A DNA stretch of 64,000 nucleotides from Vibrio sp. 05-20-BW147 (GTDB lineage Bacteria > Pseudomonadota > Gammaproteobacteria > Enterobacterales > Vibrionaceae). The stretch spans positions 62,001-126,000 of the forward strand of contig NZ_SZTO01000005.1 of NCBI RefSeq assembly GCF_013369385.1, written 5' to 3'. Every line of letters starts with the position of its first letter. Position 1 is the first letter of the stretch. The notes under the pieces are model-generated. The model was not told the DNA's origin and searched no databases. It was given only the letters and a program-made list of their open reading frames with translations. Positions 9,834 to 20,982 of this stretch are shown here, piece after piece. The position numbers and the translations under genes were made by a program.

Positions 9834-10898
9834 TTACAGCTCGTAACGTAAGCCGAAGTGGTAGTAGCTTTCATCGGCATGCGCTCCCCCAAAGGAAGTT
9901 TCTAGGCCGCTGTTGTTGCCGCGTTCGCCGTTGCGATCCACATAGCTGGTGTAAATGGAAGAGCGAGCGGTCAGCTTGTATTGCACTTCTAAGGTGGTAT
10001 CGCTCAGTTCTAGCTCGTCGCCGCCACTGTTTTGCAATGAGCGATAACCCGCACGCAGCGCCCATTTGTCGCTCAGGTTATACACCGCCGTCAGCTCCGT
10101 CACTTTATCGGTACTGGTTTGTGCGTAGAAGCCTTGCAGTTCATCTTCAGAATAGAGCGCCCCGAGCATCACATCACCCAAGTAATAACGTGTGCCGACA
10201 CCCCAAAAAGTGTAATCGGTGTCGTTGCCTTCACGTGCGTTACCTTTGTTTTTCTGCATCGCCACCACTGGCGCTAGGCGGCCAAAGTCCCCCATGTCGA
10301 TGGTGTAACGCAGCGCGGCGTTGTAGCCGTAATCGAGCTCGGAAGTGTTGTTGCCCAGAATGTAAGCGGCAGAAACATCAAGATTGCCGAACTGATTTTG
10401 GTATTGCAATGTACCGTCTTGACGGAAAACCTGAGTGGCGGTTTTGTCCACTTTGTTGGCTTGGCGCGCCATCGAGACATCGGAAGAAGCAAACACATCG
10501 CCAATGTCAGTGAACATGATCAAGCCCGACGAGACTCGGCCACCCGTGATACGGCCATACTCTTTGGCATCAATCCCCGCCCACACATAACGCGCAGTCA
10601 GAGCCGGTTTGTCGTTCACTTGGTTGGCGTATTCTGCCGCGCCAACTTGATACTGCGCCATGCCGATCACCGACGCATGCTCGTTGATGGTTTGCGAACC
10701 ACTCAAGCCAATACGGCCATCAAACTCGCCCTTGCCATCGCCATGCGTATTGTTTTTATTGGTGATGTTGAAGCCCAAACGAGAATAGAGATCGACCGTT
10801 GAGCCATCCTCTGCTTGATAAATTTCTGCCGCTAAAACGGTGTTGGAGATAAATGCCGCAGGAAGTAGCACAGAGAGAAGCGTTTTTTTCATTTTCAT
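9834..10898 (-). CDS. General outer-membrane porin
   Basis: About 354 residues from the ATG at 10898, chosen because GAGG lies just upstream and the protein then starts with a clean signal peptide (KMKKTLLSVLLPAAFISNT, cleavage after VLAA). The mature part is rich in alternating beta-strands and ends with aromatic FGLRYEL, an acceptable barrel end. It is similar to OmpU/OmpC-type Gram-negative porins. It lies 160 bp downstream of murP on the same strand, so it could contribute to entry of muropeptide sugars, though it has room for its own promoter. Confidence 0.82.
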   Translation of the reverse strand: MKMKKTLLSVLLPAAFISNTVLAAEIYQAEDGSTVDLYSRLGFNITNKNNTHGDGKGEFDGRIGLSGSQTINEHASVIGMAQYQVGAAEYANQVNDKPALTARYVWAGIDAKEYGRITGGRVSSGLIMFTDIGDVFASSDVSMARQANKVDKTATQVFRQDGTLQYQNQFGNLDVSAAYILGNNTSELDYGYNAALRYTIDMGDFGRLAPVVAMQKNKGNAREGNDTDYTFWGVGTRYYLGDVMLGALYSEDELQGFYAQTSTDKVTELTAVYNLSDKWALRAGYRSLQNSGGDELELSDTTLEVQYKLTARSSIYTSYVDRNGERGNNSGLETSFGGAHADESYYHFGLRYEL

Positions 10899-10999
10899 AA
10901 CCTCAATGAGATGGGAAGTTTTCCGTTTTTCAGACACAGCAGCGCCCCTTCCGATGGTTCGAAATCTTAAAAGCGGTGTCTGTAGGGTTGGGTTAAGGA

Positions 11000-11024
11000 G
11001 TGCGCCCTTGAGTGCTCAAAGGCG
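11000..11024. repeat. Near-perfect inverted repeat between murP and the porin gene
   Basis: GCGCCCTTGAG and CTCAAAGGCGC abut around a 2-base centre, giving an 11-bp dyad with one wobble position. There is no T-run on either side, so it is not a standard terminator. It may be an operator or an mRNA-stabilising hairpin. Confidence 0.45.
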
Positions 11025-11057
11025 CGGCCAGTTCATTCCTATAGGGGGAAGAATGAA

Positions 11058-12518
11058 TTAGCTTAAATCGACGTCTTTGCTGCCAAAGAAGTAAGTGGCG
11101 AGGAAGCCGACCACGTAGGAGATGAGCAGGCCAACCACGAAGACCGCCATGCCTGCGAAGATGCCGCTGTGCGATGTCATCAGTGGGATCGCCACGATAC
11201 CAGAAGGGCCAAACACGGTATTCAAACCGACAGGTAAGCCAAGATAGGAAACCAAGCCGATGAAGAAGCCACCCGCCGCGCCACCGATACAGGCCGTCAC
11301 AAACGGTTTGACGCGTGGTAGGGTGACGCCGTAAATCAGTGGCTCACCGATGCCGAGAATGCCCGGAATGATCGCCCCTTTCACTTGCGTGCGCAGCACC
11401 GCGTCTTTCTTCGCTTTGAAATACAGTGCCAGTGAAGCCCCCACTTGGCCGCCGCCCGCCATCGCCAAAATAGGGAACAGTGAGTTAAAACCTTGTGCTT
11501 CCATCAGCGCAAAATAGACAGGCACAAAGCCTTGGTGGATACCAAACACCACCGAAATCAAAAACAGACCAGCAAGAATCGCCGCGCCCAGCGGGTTGTC
11601 GTTGAGGTTCAAGAACAGCCAAGACATGCCTTTGAACAGCTCACCGCCGATAGGCATGATCACCACAAACGTGACCACACCCATGATCAGCAGCGTGACC
11701 ACTGAGGTAAGAATCATGTCGAGATCATCGGGCATGTATTCACGCACTTTGCGCTCTACTTGCGCACCAATGATCGCCGCCAGCAGCACGCCGATAATGT
11801 TGCCTCGCGGGTCAATGGTGTAGCCAAAGAACTCACTCATGCCCGAGTAAATGCCAGAGGTCGCATCAGGGTTGTAGCCCAGTACAAAGAGTGACGCGAG
11901 AATGGCGCCGTTCACGCCAGAGCCACCAAAGGCTTGCTGCGCGTTGTAACCAATCAAGATGCTCAGGAAGGCAAACAGCCCTTTGCCAAACACTTTCATG
12001 TAGGCGATCAGATCGAGCATAAATTGGCTTGGGGTTTGTTCCAGCACGAACATTTGTTCAAGCAGCGTAGCAAAACCAAGCAGCAAACCAGCGGCAATAA
12101 AACCGGGGATCAGCGGGGTGAAAATGGTGGCAAACTTGCTCAAAAAGCGTTGCACCGCGCTGGTCTGTTTGCTCTTCATCTGCTTTTTCTGCTCAGCGGC
12201 AACGCTGGAGAGATCGTTCGTATCGCTGGCCATGGCCTGTTCTTGCACATCGCCATTGATGACACTTTCAATCAGCTTGTTCATCAGTTCCGCCGCTTGC
12301 TGCGCTTTGCCGGGGCCAAGGATGATTTGAAATTGCTCATCGCTTTCCACCACGCCCATGACGCCGGGGATCTGCTTAATCACGGCTTGATCCGCTACGC
12401 CATTGTTGGCCAGCGTCAAGCGAAGTCGGGTCATGCAGTTGCCACATTTGCTGACATTTCTGCTGCCACCCACCGCAGCCAGCAGCTGCGAGATCATTGT
12501 TTGGGTTATCTTTGCCAT
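11058..12518 (-). CDS. murP: PTS N-acetylmuramic acid EIIBC
   Basis: 486 residues. The N-terminal EIIB domain has the phospho-cysteine motif GNCMTRLRL at C28. A linker and a multi-spanning EIIC domain (about 120-480) follow. It takes up N-acetylmuramic acid as the 6-phosphate, substrate of the MurQ etherase encoded 25 bp upstream on the same strand. It has no EIIA domain, as in E. coli MurP, which uses the glucose EIIA. Assignment rests on family features together with the adjacent murQ and murR. Confidence 0.88.
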   Translation of the reverse strand: MAKITQTMISQLLAAVGGSRNVSKCGNCMTRLRLTLANNGVADQAVIKQIPGVMGVVESDEQFQIILGPGKAQQAAELMNKLIESVINGDVQEQAMASDTNDLSSVAAEQKKQMKSKQTSAVQRFLSKFATIFTPLIPGFIAAGLLLGFATLLEQMFVLEQTPSQFMLDLIAYMKVFGKGLFAFLSILIGYNAQQAFGGSGVNGAILASLFVLGYNPDATSGIYSGMSEFFGYTIDPRGNIIGVLLAAIIGAQVERKVREYMPDDLDMILTSVVTLLIMGVVTFVVIMPIGGELFKGMSWLFLNLNDNPLGAAILAGLFLISVVFGIHQGFVPVYFALMEAQGFNSLFPILAMAGGGQVGASLALYFKAKKDAVLRTQVKGAIIPGILGIGEPLIYGVTLPRVKPFVTACIGGAAGGFFIGLVSYLGLPVGLNTVFGPSGIVAIPLMTSHSGIFAGMAVFVVGLLISYVVGFLATYFFGSKDVDLS

Positions 12519-12543
12519 AACGGTCTCCTTGAAACCTCAATGG

Positions 12544-13455
12544 TTACTTGTCGTTCAGCGCAGCGCGGATAAAACCGTTGTGCTGCTGTAATTTTGTTTT
12601 AGCTTGCTCGGCATCCAGGCCAGAAAGAATCATTAAAATCGCGGTTTTGCAGTGGCGATCGCATGCTTTGAGCGCTTCTTCTGCTTCTTCTGCGCACACG
12701 CCAGTGGCTTCCACCACGATGTTGGTTTGGCGTTGGATCAGCTTGGCGTTGGTCGCTTCCACATCCACCATCAAGTTGCCAAACACTTTGCCACTGCGGA
12801 TCATCGCGCCAGAGGTCAGCATGTTGAGCACCAGTTTTTGCGCCGTGCCTGCTTTCATGCGAGAAGAGCCTGTTACCACTTCTGGGCCCACCACGGGCAA
12901 AATGGCGATTTGTGCCGCATCGGCCATTGGGCAAACCGGATTACAGGCGATCGACACCGTTGTTGCGCCAATTAAGGTTGCGTATTCCAAACCGCCCAAC
13001 ACATAAGGTGTGCGTCCGCTTGCGGCAATGCCGACCACCACATCGTTGGCTGTTAGGTTGAGTGATTTGAGATCGTTTTGTGCTAGCTCTCGGTTGTCTT
13101 CGGCATTTTCCACCGCTTTTAGAATGGCGGTGTGGCCACCGGCAATCAGGCCAACCACGAGCTCTGCTGGAGTGCCGTAAGTGGGTGGGCACTCACTGGC
13201 ATCAAGAATGCCTAAGCGACCCGAGGTACCTGCGCCCATGTAAATTAAACGGCCACCGTGGGCAAACGCATGCGTGATGGCATCCACCGCTTGGGCGATG
13301 TGCGGCAAAACCGCTTCTACCGCCAGCGCGACTTTCTGATCTTCTTGATTGATGACTCTGAGCATCTCGACGGTGGACAGGGTATCAATCTCTGCACTGG
13401 CTGGGTTGCGGCTTTCTGTAACCAAACGGCTTAAATCAATTTTCATGACGGACAT
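12544..13455 (-). CDS. murQ: N-acetylmuramic acid 6-phosphate etherase
   Basis: 303 residues. The SIS sugar-phosphate-binding fold shows the glycine-rich motif [20 protein letters not shown] (about 75-95) characteristic of MurQ. It cleaves the D-lactyl ether of MurNAc-6-P to give GlcNAc-6-P and lactate in the cytoplasm, part of peptidoglycan-sugar recycling. It is first in the murQ-murP operon and divergent from the regulator murR. The shared upstream region has a CRP-like site and repeated TGGAATAA elements. Confidence 0.92.
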   Translation of the reverse strand: MSVMKIDLSRLVTESRNPASAEIDTLSTVEMLRVINQEDQKVALAVEAVLPHIAQAVDAITHAFAHGGRLIYMGAGTSGRLGILDASECPPTYGTPAELVVGLIAGGHTAILKAVENAEDNRELAQNDLKSLNLTANDVVVGIAASGRTPYVLGGLEYATLIGATTVSIACNPVCPMADAAQIAILPVVGPEVVTGSSRMKAGTAQKLVLNMLTSGAMIRSGKVFGNLMVDVEATNAKLIQRQTNIVVEATGVCAEEAEEALKACDRHCKTAILMILSGLDAEQAKTKLQQHNGFIRAALNDK

Positions 13456-13493
13456 TTCTCGATAATAGGTTTTGAACTGAGGGCGATTCTATG

Positions 13494-13672
13494 GAATAAA
13501 ATATTCAGTTTTGGTGATAAAAATCACACTTAAGGTTATTCTTTAGGCAGATGAACTCTGGAATAATGGGTCTAAGCAAAGCGCTAAAATAACCGTAATT
13601 GAAAGAAAAGTTGCTTTTAATTAGTGGGTTGCTGCTTTCGGTTTTTATTTCTTGTTTGGAATAATTTATTTA
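13494..13672. promoter_or_regulatory. murQ/murR divergent control region with CRP-like site and TGGAATAA repeats
   Basis: GGTGA-N6-TCACA at 13513-13528 is one base from the CRP half-site pattern. TGGAATAA occurs three times (near 13494, 13559 and 13657). The first copy is part of the dyad GAATA-AAA-TATTC. These repeats are candidate MurR operators; this is inferred from their position only. Confidence 0.55.
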
Positions 13673-13692
13673 AACTTTTTTGAGGTTTTACT

Positions 13693-14541
13693 GTGTCTGT
13701 TATCAATAAAATCGTCGCAAGGCGAACTCAGTTGTCGCAAAGTGGCCGAGTGATTGGCGATTGGATTGTAGAAAATGCTGAAAAAGCGGCGCAATTGACC
13801 AGTCAAGAGCTGGCAGAGCAGGCACAAGTGAGCCAATCGAGTATCGTCAAGTTTACTCAGCGACTCGGCTTTAAAGGTTACAGCGCGTTTAAGCTCGCCC
13901 TGACGGAAGAAATTGGCCGCAAACAAGCGATGCAGGCCACGCCGTTGCACAGCGATATTCTGGCCGATGATCCGCTGGCGGTGATTGCGCAAAAGCTGAT
14001 TAAAGCCAAAACCGACGCGATGTTTCAAACCACCAATGCGCTCTCTTATGAAGCGTGCCATCAGGCGGTGCAGTGGTTGAGTGAGGCAAGGCGCGTGCAG
14101 ATCGTCGGTATTGGGGGTTCTGCGCTAACGGCGAAAGACCTCAGTTATAAGCTGCTTAAATTGGGCATCACCACCTTGGCCGAGCAAGACAGCCATGTGC
14201 AGATCGCGGTGGCGCGCACTTTGAGCGAACAAGATGTGCAAATTGCCATTTCATTCTCAGGAGAGCGCAAAGAGATCTTGGTGGCGGCCGAAGCAGCCAA
14301 AGAGCAGGGGGCGAAAGTGATTGCGCTCAGCTCACCGAAAAAAAGCCGGTTGCGCCAAATTGCCGATATGACCTTCGACACCATCGCCGATGAAACCGAG
14401 CATCGCAGCTCGGCGATTGCCTCACGCAGCGCGCAAAACGTCATCACCGATTTGCTGTTTATCATTCTGGTGCAACTGCGTGATGAGAGCGCCAGGCAGA
14501 TGATCAGTGACATCTCCTTTGACATTCGGCAGATTTTGTAG
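13693..14541 (+). CDS. murR: MurR/RpiR-family transcriptional regulator
   Basis: 282 residues from a GTG start with TGAGG upstream. An N-terminal RpiR helix-turn-helix (about 1-77; ELAEQAQVSQSSIVKFTQRL is the recognition region) is followed by a C-terminal SIS domain (about 125-260) that binds phosphosugars. In E. coli MurR is a repressor released by MurNAc-6-P. The divergent arrangement with murQ-murP supports the same job here. Confidence 0.87.
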   Translation: MSVINKIVARRTQLSQSGRVIGDWIVENAEKAAQLTSQELAEQAQVSQSSIVKFTQRLGFKGYSAFKLALTEEIGRKQAMQATPLHSDILADDPLAVIAQKLIKAKTDAMFQTTNALSYEACHQAVQWLSEARRVQIVGIGGSALTAKDLSYKLLKLGITTLAEQDSHVQIAVARTLSEQDVQIAISFSGERKEILVAAEAAKEQGAKVIALSSPKKSRLRQIADMTFDTIADETEHRSSAIASRSAQNVITDLLFIILVQLRDESARQMISDISFDIRQIL

Positions 14542-14560
14542 CGAAGGCTCTCTGCTTGCT

Positions 14561-14593
14561 TAGGGGATGAGTAGGCGAACTACTCCCCTTTTT
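14561..14593 (+). terminator. Terminator of murR
   Basis: A GGGG...GAGTAG / CTACTCCCC stem followed by TTTTT, overlapping the stop codon of the convergent amidohydrolase gene. Confidence 0.65.
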
Positions 14594-16256
14594 GTGAGTA
14601 GACAAGCTCGCCTTGTAAAAAGGTCATTAAGATCTCGCTTCGTTTAATTTCGTCAATCGGCAACTGGGTGATGTTGTCAGATAAAATCACCAAATCGGCG
14701 TATTTTCCTACGCGTATCGAACCGGTGATATCATCGAGCCCTAAACTCTTAGCCGCATTGATGGTGTAAGCCTCAATCGCGTGGTTGATGTTGGGTAAGC
14801 CGGTGTTGCCCATCGTTAAGCTGTTGGCAATGCCAACCAAGGGATTGATATCGTGAACATTCCAATCACTGCTTAATGTGACGTTGGCACCTGAGGTAAA
14901 CAGCGCGTTGAGATTCATTAAGGCTTTGGTTCGTTTTAGACCTAGAAACGCTTCTGCCCATTGATGATCGTGGTAGGCGACGTAATCGGAACCCACTTGA
15001 AAATCTGCCGTGACATTGAGCTTCTTAAATCGCGGAATATCTTTCTGATCCACCAGTTCAACATGGGTTAATGTGTAGGCGTGAGTTGAGTTTTGCTGGC
15101 GTATCTGTTCTATCGCATTTAACGATTCACGCACCGCGCCGTCACCAATCGCATGAATGTGCGCGCCATAGCCTATTGCACTTAACGCACTGAGCCACTG
15201 TGGCATTGCTTGAGGCGCTATGTAATTGAGGCCGTAGGGCGCATCCGACAAGTAAGATTGTAGGTAAGGGGCAAGAAGCTTGGCGGTACCATTGACCAAG
15301 ATGCCGTCACTGTACATTTTTACCTGATCGACGATGAGCCGTTGCTCCCTATCTTGGGATTGAATGCCTTTTAGGTAGGCTAATTGTGTTTCCATGCTGT
15401 CGGTGGGGTATATCCAAGGGCGCAGCGAAACTCGCGCCGTGAGGTCACCATTTTGTTGGGCTTCTTTCCACACTTCATACCAACCGAGTTTCCAGTACAG
15501 TCGTCCATCACCTATGGTGGTGATGCCATGCGCTGCCGCTTCCGCTAAGCCAGACATTAGCCCTTGATAGCTGCGCTCAAACTTATCATTCAGGCTGTTC
15601 CAAGCGCGCTCCATCACGAGATCGCCAGCATTATCCAGCAAGATACCATTGAGTTCTCCAGTGATGGGATCTTTGAGGTATTTTCCGCCTTGTGGCTCGG
15701 GGCTGTGCTGGGTGATCCCCGCCAGTTTGAGAGCCTGAGAGTTCACCCACATCGAGTGAGAGGTCTGCTCCATCAAAATGACTGGGCGATTAGGAAAAAT
15801 CTGATCAAGCGCTTGCAGGGGTGTTTGTTCGTTTTCTTCTGCAAGTAGAGCGTCAATAGAGAAGCCGTAGCCAATTAGCCACGAACTGCCGGGATTGTGC
15901 CGCTTGCACTGTTTTAATTGGCGTATACTGTTTTCTAGGTCAGCGTTGGCATTGAGTTCACAATCACCGCCTACTTCAGAGGCCGCTTCAAACACATGAT
16001 TATGATTGTCGATAAAGCCGGGCATGACATAAGCCTGATGCAGGTCGATTTTTTCCGTCTGAGCGTCAATAAACCTTTGTAACTGTTGCTGTTTGCCTAT
16101 CGCAATTATTTTACCCTGCGCGATGGCGATGCTGTCAGCTTGTGGATGACCATAAACTTCAGCGTTGATCAATAGCGTCTCTGCTGGCGATGACGCCAAG
16201 GTCGAGAAAGAGAGAATCACACTAATCGCGGCTGCATGGCGTGAGAAAGAGGGCAT
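14580..16256 (-). CDS. Exported amidohydrolase (YtcJ-like, metal-dependent)
   Basis: 558 residues with an N-terminal signal peptide (hydrophobic stretch to about residue 27). The amidohydrolase-3 fold has the metal-binding motif GFIDNHNHV, further histidines in HIHAIGDGAV and THVELVD, and the aspartate in LSSDWNVHD. The family hydrolyses amide or related bonds in varied small molecules; relatives are annotated 'exoenzyme regulatory protein AepA', a label with little functional meaning. The start is supported by a GGAG ribosome site. It is a single gene converging on murR. Substrate unknown. Confidence 0.8.
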   Translation of the reverse strand: MPSFSRHAAAISVILSFSTLASSPAETLLINAEVYGHPQADSIAIAQGKIIAIGKQQQLQRFIDAQTEKIDLHQAYVMPGFIDNHNHVFEAASEVGGDCELNANADLENSIRQLKQCKRHNPGSSWLIGYGFSIDALLAEENEQTPLQALDQIFPNRPVILMEQTSHSMWVNSQALKLAGITQHSPEPQGGKYLKDPITGELNGILLDNAGDLVMERAWNSLNDKFERSYQGLMSGLAEAAAHGITTIGDGRLYWKLGWYEVWKEAQQNGDLTARVSLRPWIYPTDSMETQLAYLKGIQSQDREQRLIVDQVKMYSDGILVNGTAKLLAPYLQSYLSDAPYGLNYIAPQAMPQWLSALSAIGYGAHIHAIGDGAVRESLNAIEQIRQQNSTHAYTLTHVELVDQKDIPRFKKLNVTADFQVGSDYVAYHDHQWAEAFLGLKRTKALMNLNALFTSGANVTLSSDWNVHDINPLVGIANSLTMGNTGLPNINHAIEAYTINAAKSLGLDDITGSIRVGKYADLVILSDNITQLPIDEIKRSEILMTFLQGELVYSQKGE

Positions 16257-16499
16257 GGAAATTCTCCAAACGGTGTTGTTGCTATCCCTGTCTTACTTGA
16301 CGTGGTCGCGCGGTTGGCTAGGTTCGTTCAACTTCGCGCAATCTGACGGCCTTCTTAAGTCGTGGGTATAGTATGGAAAAGATTTGCGGAAGAGTCTAAA
16401 AGCATTCGTTTGGCATGCGAAGTCGGGGTGTTGAGAAAAAGGAGCCTGCGCGCTTTTTGGCTCGCTTTCTCCTTGCGAGACCCGACAATAACTCCTATC

Positions 16500-17747
16500 A
16501 TGACGCGGTTTTTCTCTTCTTTGGATGCTTTTATGCTCAAATCGTCTCTTTCGCCTTCCTCTTCCAATCTGGTTCTTAGCATTCTTGATTTGGTTTTGAA
16601 TGAAGGTTCGCCTCTGGATAGAGCCTATTCTCGCCACTTCTCTGAGTTGAATTTGATCAGCGCAGAGCAAGCACGTATTACCATGGTGACCGGCGATGTG
16701 CTGCGCCGCCTCAACCTATACTGCTTTTTGGCCGATATCGATGCGTCGAACATCAGCCGCGAGAGCATGCGTTTGATTCACATTTGGCATAAATTCCACG
16801 GCTTAGCTCTGCCAAAAACCAATTACGCAGAAGCGATTGAAGACGATTTTTTCCAAGCAAAAATGGAAGAAGCCAAAGCGCAACCCGCCCTGTGGGATGG
16901 TTGTCCTGAGTGGCTTGATGTGTTGGGTGAGCGAGAGCTTGGTGAACTTTGGGCAGCAGAGCGTAGCGCACTGGCGAAACCGGCTAAGCGTTACTTACGC
17001 GTTAACTTGCTCAAGTGTGACCGTGATGATCTCGCCAAACGTTTGAACAAAGAAGGCGTGAGCACCGTGCCTGTTGAGGGTGTGGAAAGTGCGCTGGAAG
17101 TGACGTCAAACTCGGCCCTATTTAAGACGCAATCTTTTGCCGACGGTTGGTTTGAGCAGCAAGATGCTGGCTCGCAAAAAGTCGCGGCGGCATTGGACGT
17201 CAAACCGGGCATGCGCGTGATCGATGCGTGTGCGGGCGCAGGGGGCAAAACCTTGCACTTGGCCGCGATGATGGCAGGTAAAGGCCGTTTGCTGGCGATG
17301 GATGTTGAAGAGTGGAAGCTGAACAACCTCAAAGAGCGCGCGCGTCGTGCTGGTGCACATAACGTCGAAACCCGTTTGATCACCAGCAGCAAGACCATCA
17401 AGCGTTTGAAGCTGTCGGCGGATCGCGTGTTGCTCGATGTGCCGTGTTCAGGCCTTGGCGTTCTCAAACGTAACCCAGATGCCAAATGGCGTGACACCGA
17501 AGAGCGTTTGCCAGTATTGATGGAGCTGCAAGCCCACATTTTGGCTAGCTACAGCCGTATGGTGAAAGTGGGTGGCATGTTGGTTTACGCGACGTGCTCC
17601 ATCATGCCGTGTGAAAACCGTGGTCAGGTGGATGCGTTCTTAGCGGCGAACCCGCATTTCCGTTTGATCGATGATGAAAACATCACCCCAGCCAACTCAG
17701 GTTTTGATGGCTTCTACTTAGCGCGTTTAGAGCGCATCGCAGAATAA
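16500..17747 (+). CDS. RsmB/NOP-family RNA (cytosine-5) methyltransferase
   Basis: About 415 residues from the ATG at 16500. The frame is open upstream to 16362, but that part reads through low-quality sequence. An alternative ATG is at 16533. A Rossmann-type SAM-binding motif (VIDACAGAGGKTLHLA), a DVPCSGLG motif with the release cysteine, and the catalytic cysteine in YATCSIMPCEN identify an m5C methyltransferase of the RsmB/RsmF/Sun family. The usual E. coli rsmB neighbours (fmt, def, trkA) are absent, so this is a paralog and the exact RNA target is not assigned. Confidence 0.83.
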   Translation: MTRFFSSLDAFMLKSSLSPSSSNLVLSILDLVLNEGSPLDRAYSRHFSELNLISAEQARITMVTGDVLRRLNLYCFLADIDASNISRESMRLIHIWHKFHGLALPKTNYAEAIEDDFFQAKMEEAKAQPALWDGCPEWLDVLGERELGELWAAERSALAKPAKRYLRVNLLKCDRDDLAKRLNKEGVSTVPVEGVESALEVTSNSALFKTQSFADGWFEQQDAGSQKVAAALDVKPGMRVIDACAGAGGKTLHLAAMMAGKGRLLAMDVEEWKLNNLKERARRAGAHNVETRLITSSKTIKRLKLSADRVLLDVPCSGLGVLKRNPDAKWRDTEERLPVLMELQAHILASYSRMVKVGGMLVYATCSIMPCENRGQVDAFLAANPHFRLIDDENITPANSGFDGFYLARLERIAE

Positions 17748-17772
17748 TCTAGCGATTTTCCCACCTTAAAAA

Positions 17773-17800
17773 AGCCAGAATCGATATTCTGGCTTTTTTT
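17773..17800. terminator. Bidirectional-looking terminator after the methyltransferase
   Basis: A perfect 9-bp stem AGCCAGAAT-CGAT-ATTCTGGCT with A6 before and T7 after it. It serves the plus-strand methyltransferase. Confidence 0.88.
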
Positions 17801-17997
17801 ATTGGAACGAGCGAAGCGCCTGTGGCGAAGCTTGATCAGCTGAATGAATGGTAACAGCCTGCTTACGTCGCCATTGCGCAAAGCGTGACTGGGCACCCGA
17901 CTCTTCTCTTTAGGGCGAGATTCTCCTCATTTCAGGAGGGGAAATGTGCGATAGTGCGCAGCAGAAAATGCTCGTTGTGAACGTTGGAAGATACGAA

Positions 17998-18564
17998 ATG
18001 AATAGAACTGAAAAGCAAAAAATGTTGGCTGGAGAACCTTACAATGCGTGGGATGAAGAGCTGTATGGGCTGCGAATTGAGTGTCGTAAAACCTTGCAGC
18101 GATTGAACAATGCGATCCCTGATAGCACCGAATGGCGAGAAGCCATCGACCAGTTGATCCCCCAATCGCAAGGTGCCTATCTTGAACCGCCGTTTCGTTG
18201 TGACTACGGCGAAAACATCACTTTGGGCAAAAACTTCTACGCCAACTTTAACTGCGTGGTGTTGGACGTTGCTCCTGTGGTGATTGGCGATAATGTGCTG
18301 TTTGCCCCCAACGTGCAAATATACACGGCGGGTCATCCGCTGGACGTAAAAAGCCGCGTGGAAGAGGGCATTGAGTTTGGCACGCCGATTACCATTGGCA
18401 ACAATGTGTGGCTCGGTGGCGGCGTGATTGTTTGCCCAGGCGTGACGATTGGCGATAACAGCGTCATCGGCGCAGGCTCGGTGGTCACCAAAGATGTGCC
18501 TGCCAATGTGGTTGCGGCGGGCAATCCGTGTCGTGTGATTCGGACGTTGGACGCCACGATTTAA
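17998..18564 (+). CDS. maa: Maltose/galactoside O-acetyltransferase family protein
   Basis: 188 residues from the ATG at 17998, with GGAAG upstream. An N-terminal acetyltransferase cap (MNRTEKQKMLAGEPYNAWDE) and left-handed beta-helix hexapeptide repeats follow. The catalytic histidine lies in YTAGHPLD and the C-terminus is AAGNPCRVIR. It transfers acetyl from acetyl-CoA to sugars such as maltose or glucose, and is cytoplasmic. An in-frame ATG at 17944 would add 18 residues unlike the family. Confidence 0.85.
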   Translation: MNRTEKQKMLAGEPYNAWDEELYGLRIECRKTLQRLNNAIPDSTEWREAIDQLIPQSQGAYLEPPFRCDYGENITLGKNFYANFNCVVLDVAPVVIGDNVLFAPNVQIYTAGHPLDVKSRVEEGIEFGTPITIGNNVWLGGGVIVCPGVTIGDNSVIGAGSVVTKDVPANVVAAGNPCRVIRTLDATI

Positions 18565-18581
18565 TAAACAACTTTTGTTGG

Positions 18582-18602
18582 TTGATAAAAAATTTTTATC
18601 AA
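18582..18602. repeat. AT-rich perfect inverted repeat upstream of groES
   Basis: Ten-base arms TTGATAAAAA and TTTTTATCAA around one central A, located 9 bp before the -35 element of the heat-shock promoter. It could be a weak terminator for maa or a binding site for a regulator of groES2. Confidence 0.5.
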
Positions 18603-18610
18603 AATTCTCC

Positions 18611-18638
18611 CTTGAACTCTCTCTAACTGACCCTATTT
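18611..18638 (+). promoter_or_regulatory. Sigma32 heat-shock promoter of groES-groEL
   Basis: CTTGAA at 18611-18616, a 14-base spacer, then CCCTATTT at 18631-18638. This closely matches the RpoH consensus (CTTGAA, N13-14, CCCCATnT). It lies about 90 bp before the groES ATG. Confidence 0.8.
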
Positions 18639-18730
18639 TTTTCTGCGAGAGCGCTGGATAGCCTCTCGCCAGAATTTGATCTATCAACCTGTCTTTTATC
18701 TTTTTGAGAATTAAGTAGGAGGCAATCTCA

Positions 18731-19021
18731 ATGAACATTCGTCCTTTAAATGACAAGCTGATTGTTGAACGACAAGAAGTGGAAAACAAATCTGAAGGGG
18801 GAATCGTTTTAACCTCTCAATCGGTTAAAAAATCCAATCGCGGCAAAGTGATCGCCGCTGGCCTAGGTAAACGTCTTGAAAATGGTGAACGCGCATCGAT
18901 GGAAGTCAAAGTCGGTGATGTGGTGATTTTTAATGACGGCTATGGCGTGAAAACAGAAAAAATGGATGGGAAAGAGTACTTGATCCTGTCTGAATCTGAT
19001 GTGTTAGCCATCGTTGAGTAA
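18731..19021 (+). CDS. groES: Co-chaperonin GroES, second copy
   Basis: 96 residues, the full GroES length. The start [18 protein letters not shown] and the mobile loop ([17 protein letters not shown]) are intact. It forms the heptameric lid of GroEL. The gene is 34 bp before groEL and downstream of a sigma32 promoter. The sequence is more divergent than the housekeeping Vibrio GroES (for example [19 protein letters not shown]), consistent with the second groESL set that vibrios carry on the smaller chromosome. Confidence 0.93.
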
Positions 19022-19040
19022 TGCATTTTAGTTGTGGTGA

Positions 19041-20654
<1,614 letters not shown>

Positions 20655-20660
20655 TGAGAC

Positions 20661-20684
20661 TTTGGCGGGCAAACGCCCGCCAAA
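20661..20684 (+). other. GC-rich hairpin after groEL
   Basis: Perfect 10-bp stem TTTGGCGGGC-AAAC-GCCCGCCAAA with no T-run after it. It may stabilise the groESL message or act as a leaky terminator before the small ORF. Confidence 0.6.
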
Positions 20685-20702
20685 TTGGATGAGGTTGATG
20701 TT

Positions 20703-20915
20703 ATGACACGTTTGCCATCATTGTCGTTTTCAGTGCGTGAGACGGGAAAAGCTTGCTCAAATACCGATTGGCCAAGTGTGATCTGTTTTCCCAGCGTCAC
20801 TAAAGGTTATCCGGAGTTTTCTATTAAGAAGGGGCTAGCAAAACCAGTCAGAGTGGTGGTGTTCACCATTGATGTCTCTCAACTGATGCGAGCTGGTGAA
20901 CGCGTTATCCATTAA
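20703..20915 (+). CDS. Small hypothetical protein downstream of groEL
   Basis: 70 residues from the ATG at 20703, preceded by GAGG. No recognised domain, no signal peptide and no membrane segment. It is followed immediately by a strong intrinsic terminator (stem 20954-20972), which suggests it is the last gene of the groES-groEL transcript. The sequence is not obviously a shadow of another ORF. Moderate doubt remains about whether it is translated. Confidence 0.45.
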   Translation: MTRLPSLSFSVRETGKACSNTDWPSVICFPSVTKGYPEFSIKKGLAKPVRVVVFTIDVSQLMRAGERVIH

Positions 20916-20953
20916 CGCCTCTCTTGGTTCTCTGTGTTTCCCCTCTCTTTTTT

Positions 20954-20978
20954 GGCCGCAAACCACGCGGCCTTTTTT
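20954..20978 (+). terminator. Intrinsic terminator of the groESL2 region
   Basis: GGCCGC (20954-20959) pairs with GCGGCC (20967-20972) and is followed by six T. Confidence 0.8.
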
Positions 20979-20982
20979 ATTC

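Noticed and set aside
9830-10513. A 227-codon plus-strand ORF opposite the porin gene
   Set aside because: Antisense to a clear porin with signal peptide. The translation is rich in Cys, Arg and His with no domain pattern, typical of a shadow frame.
11934-12572. A 212-codon plus-strand ORF opposite murP
   Set aside because: Shadow of murP. Low-complexity His/Gln-rich translation, no ribosome site.
18717-18793. Long minus-strand ORF (285 codons) opposite maa and the groES promoter
   Set aside because: Shadow frame covering a sigma32 promoter and the start of groES; His/Arg-rich with no domain.
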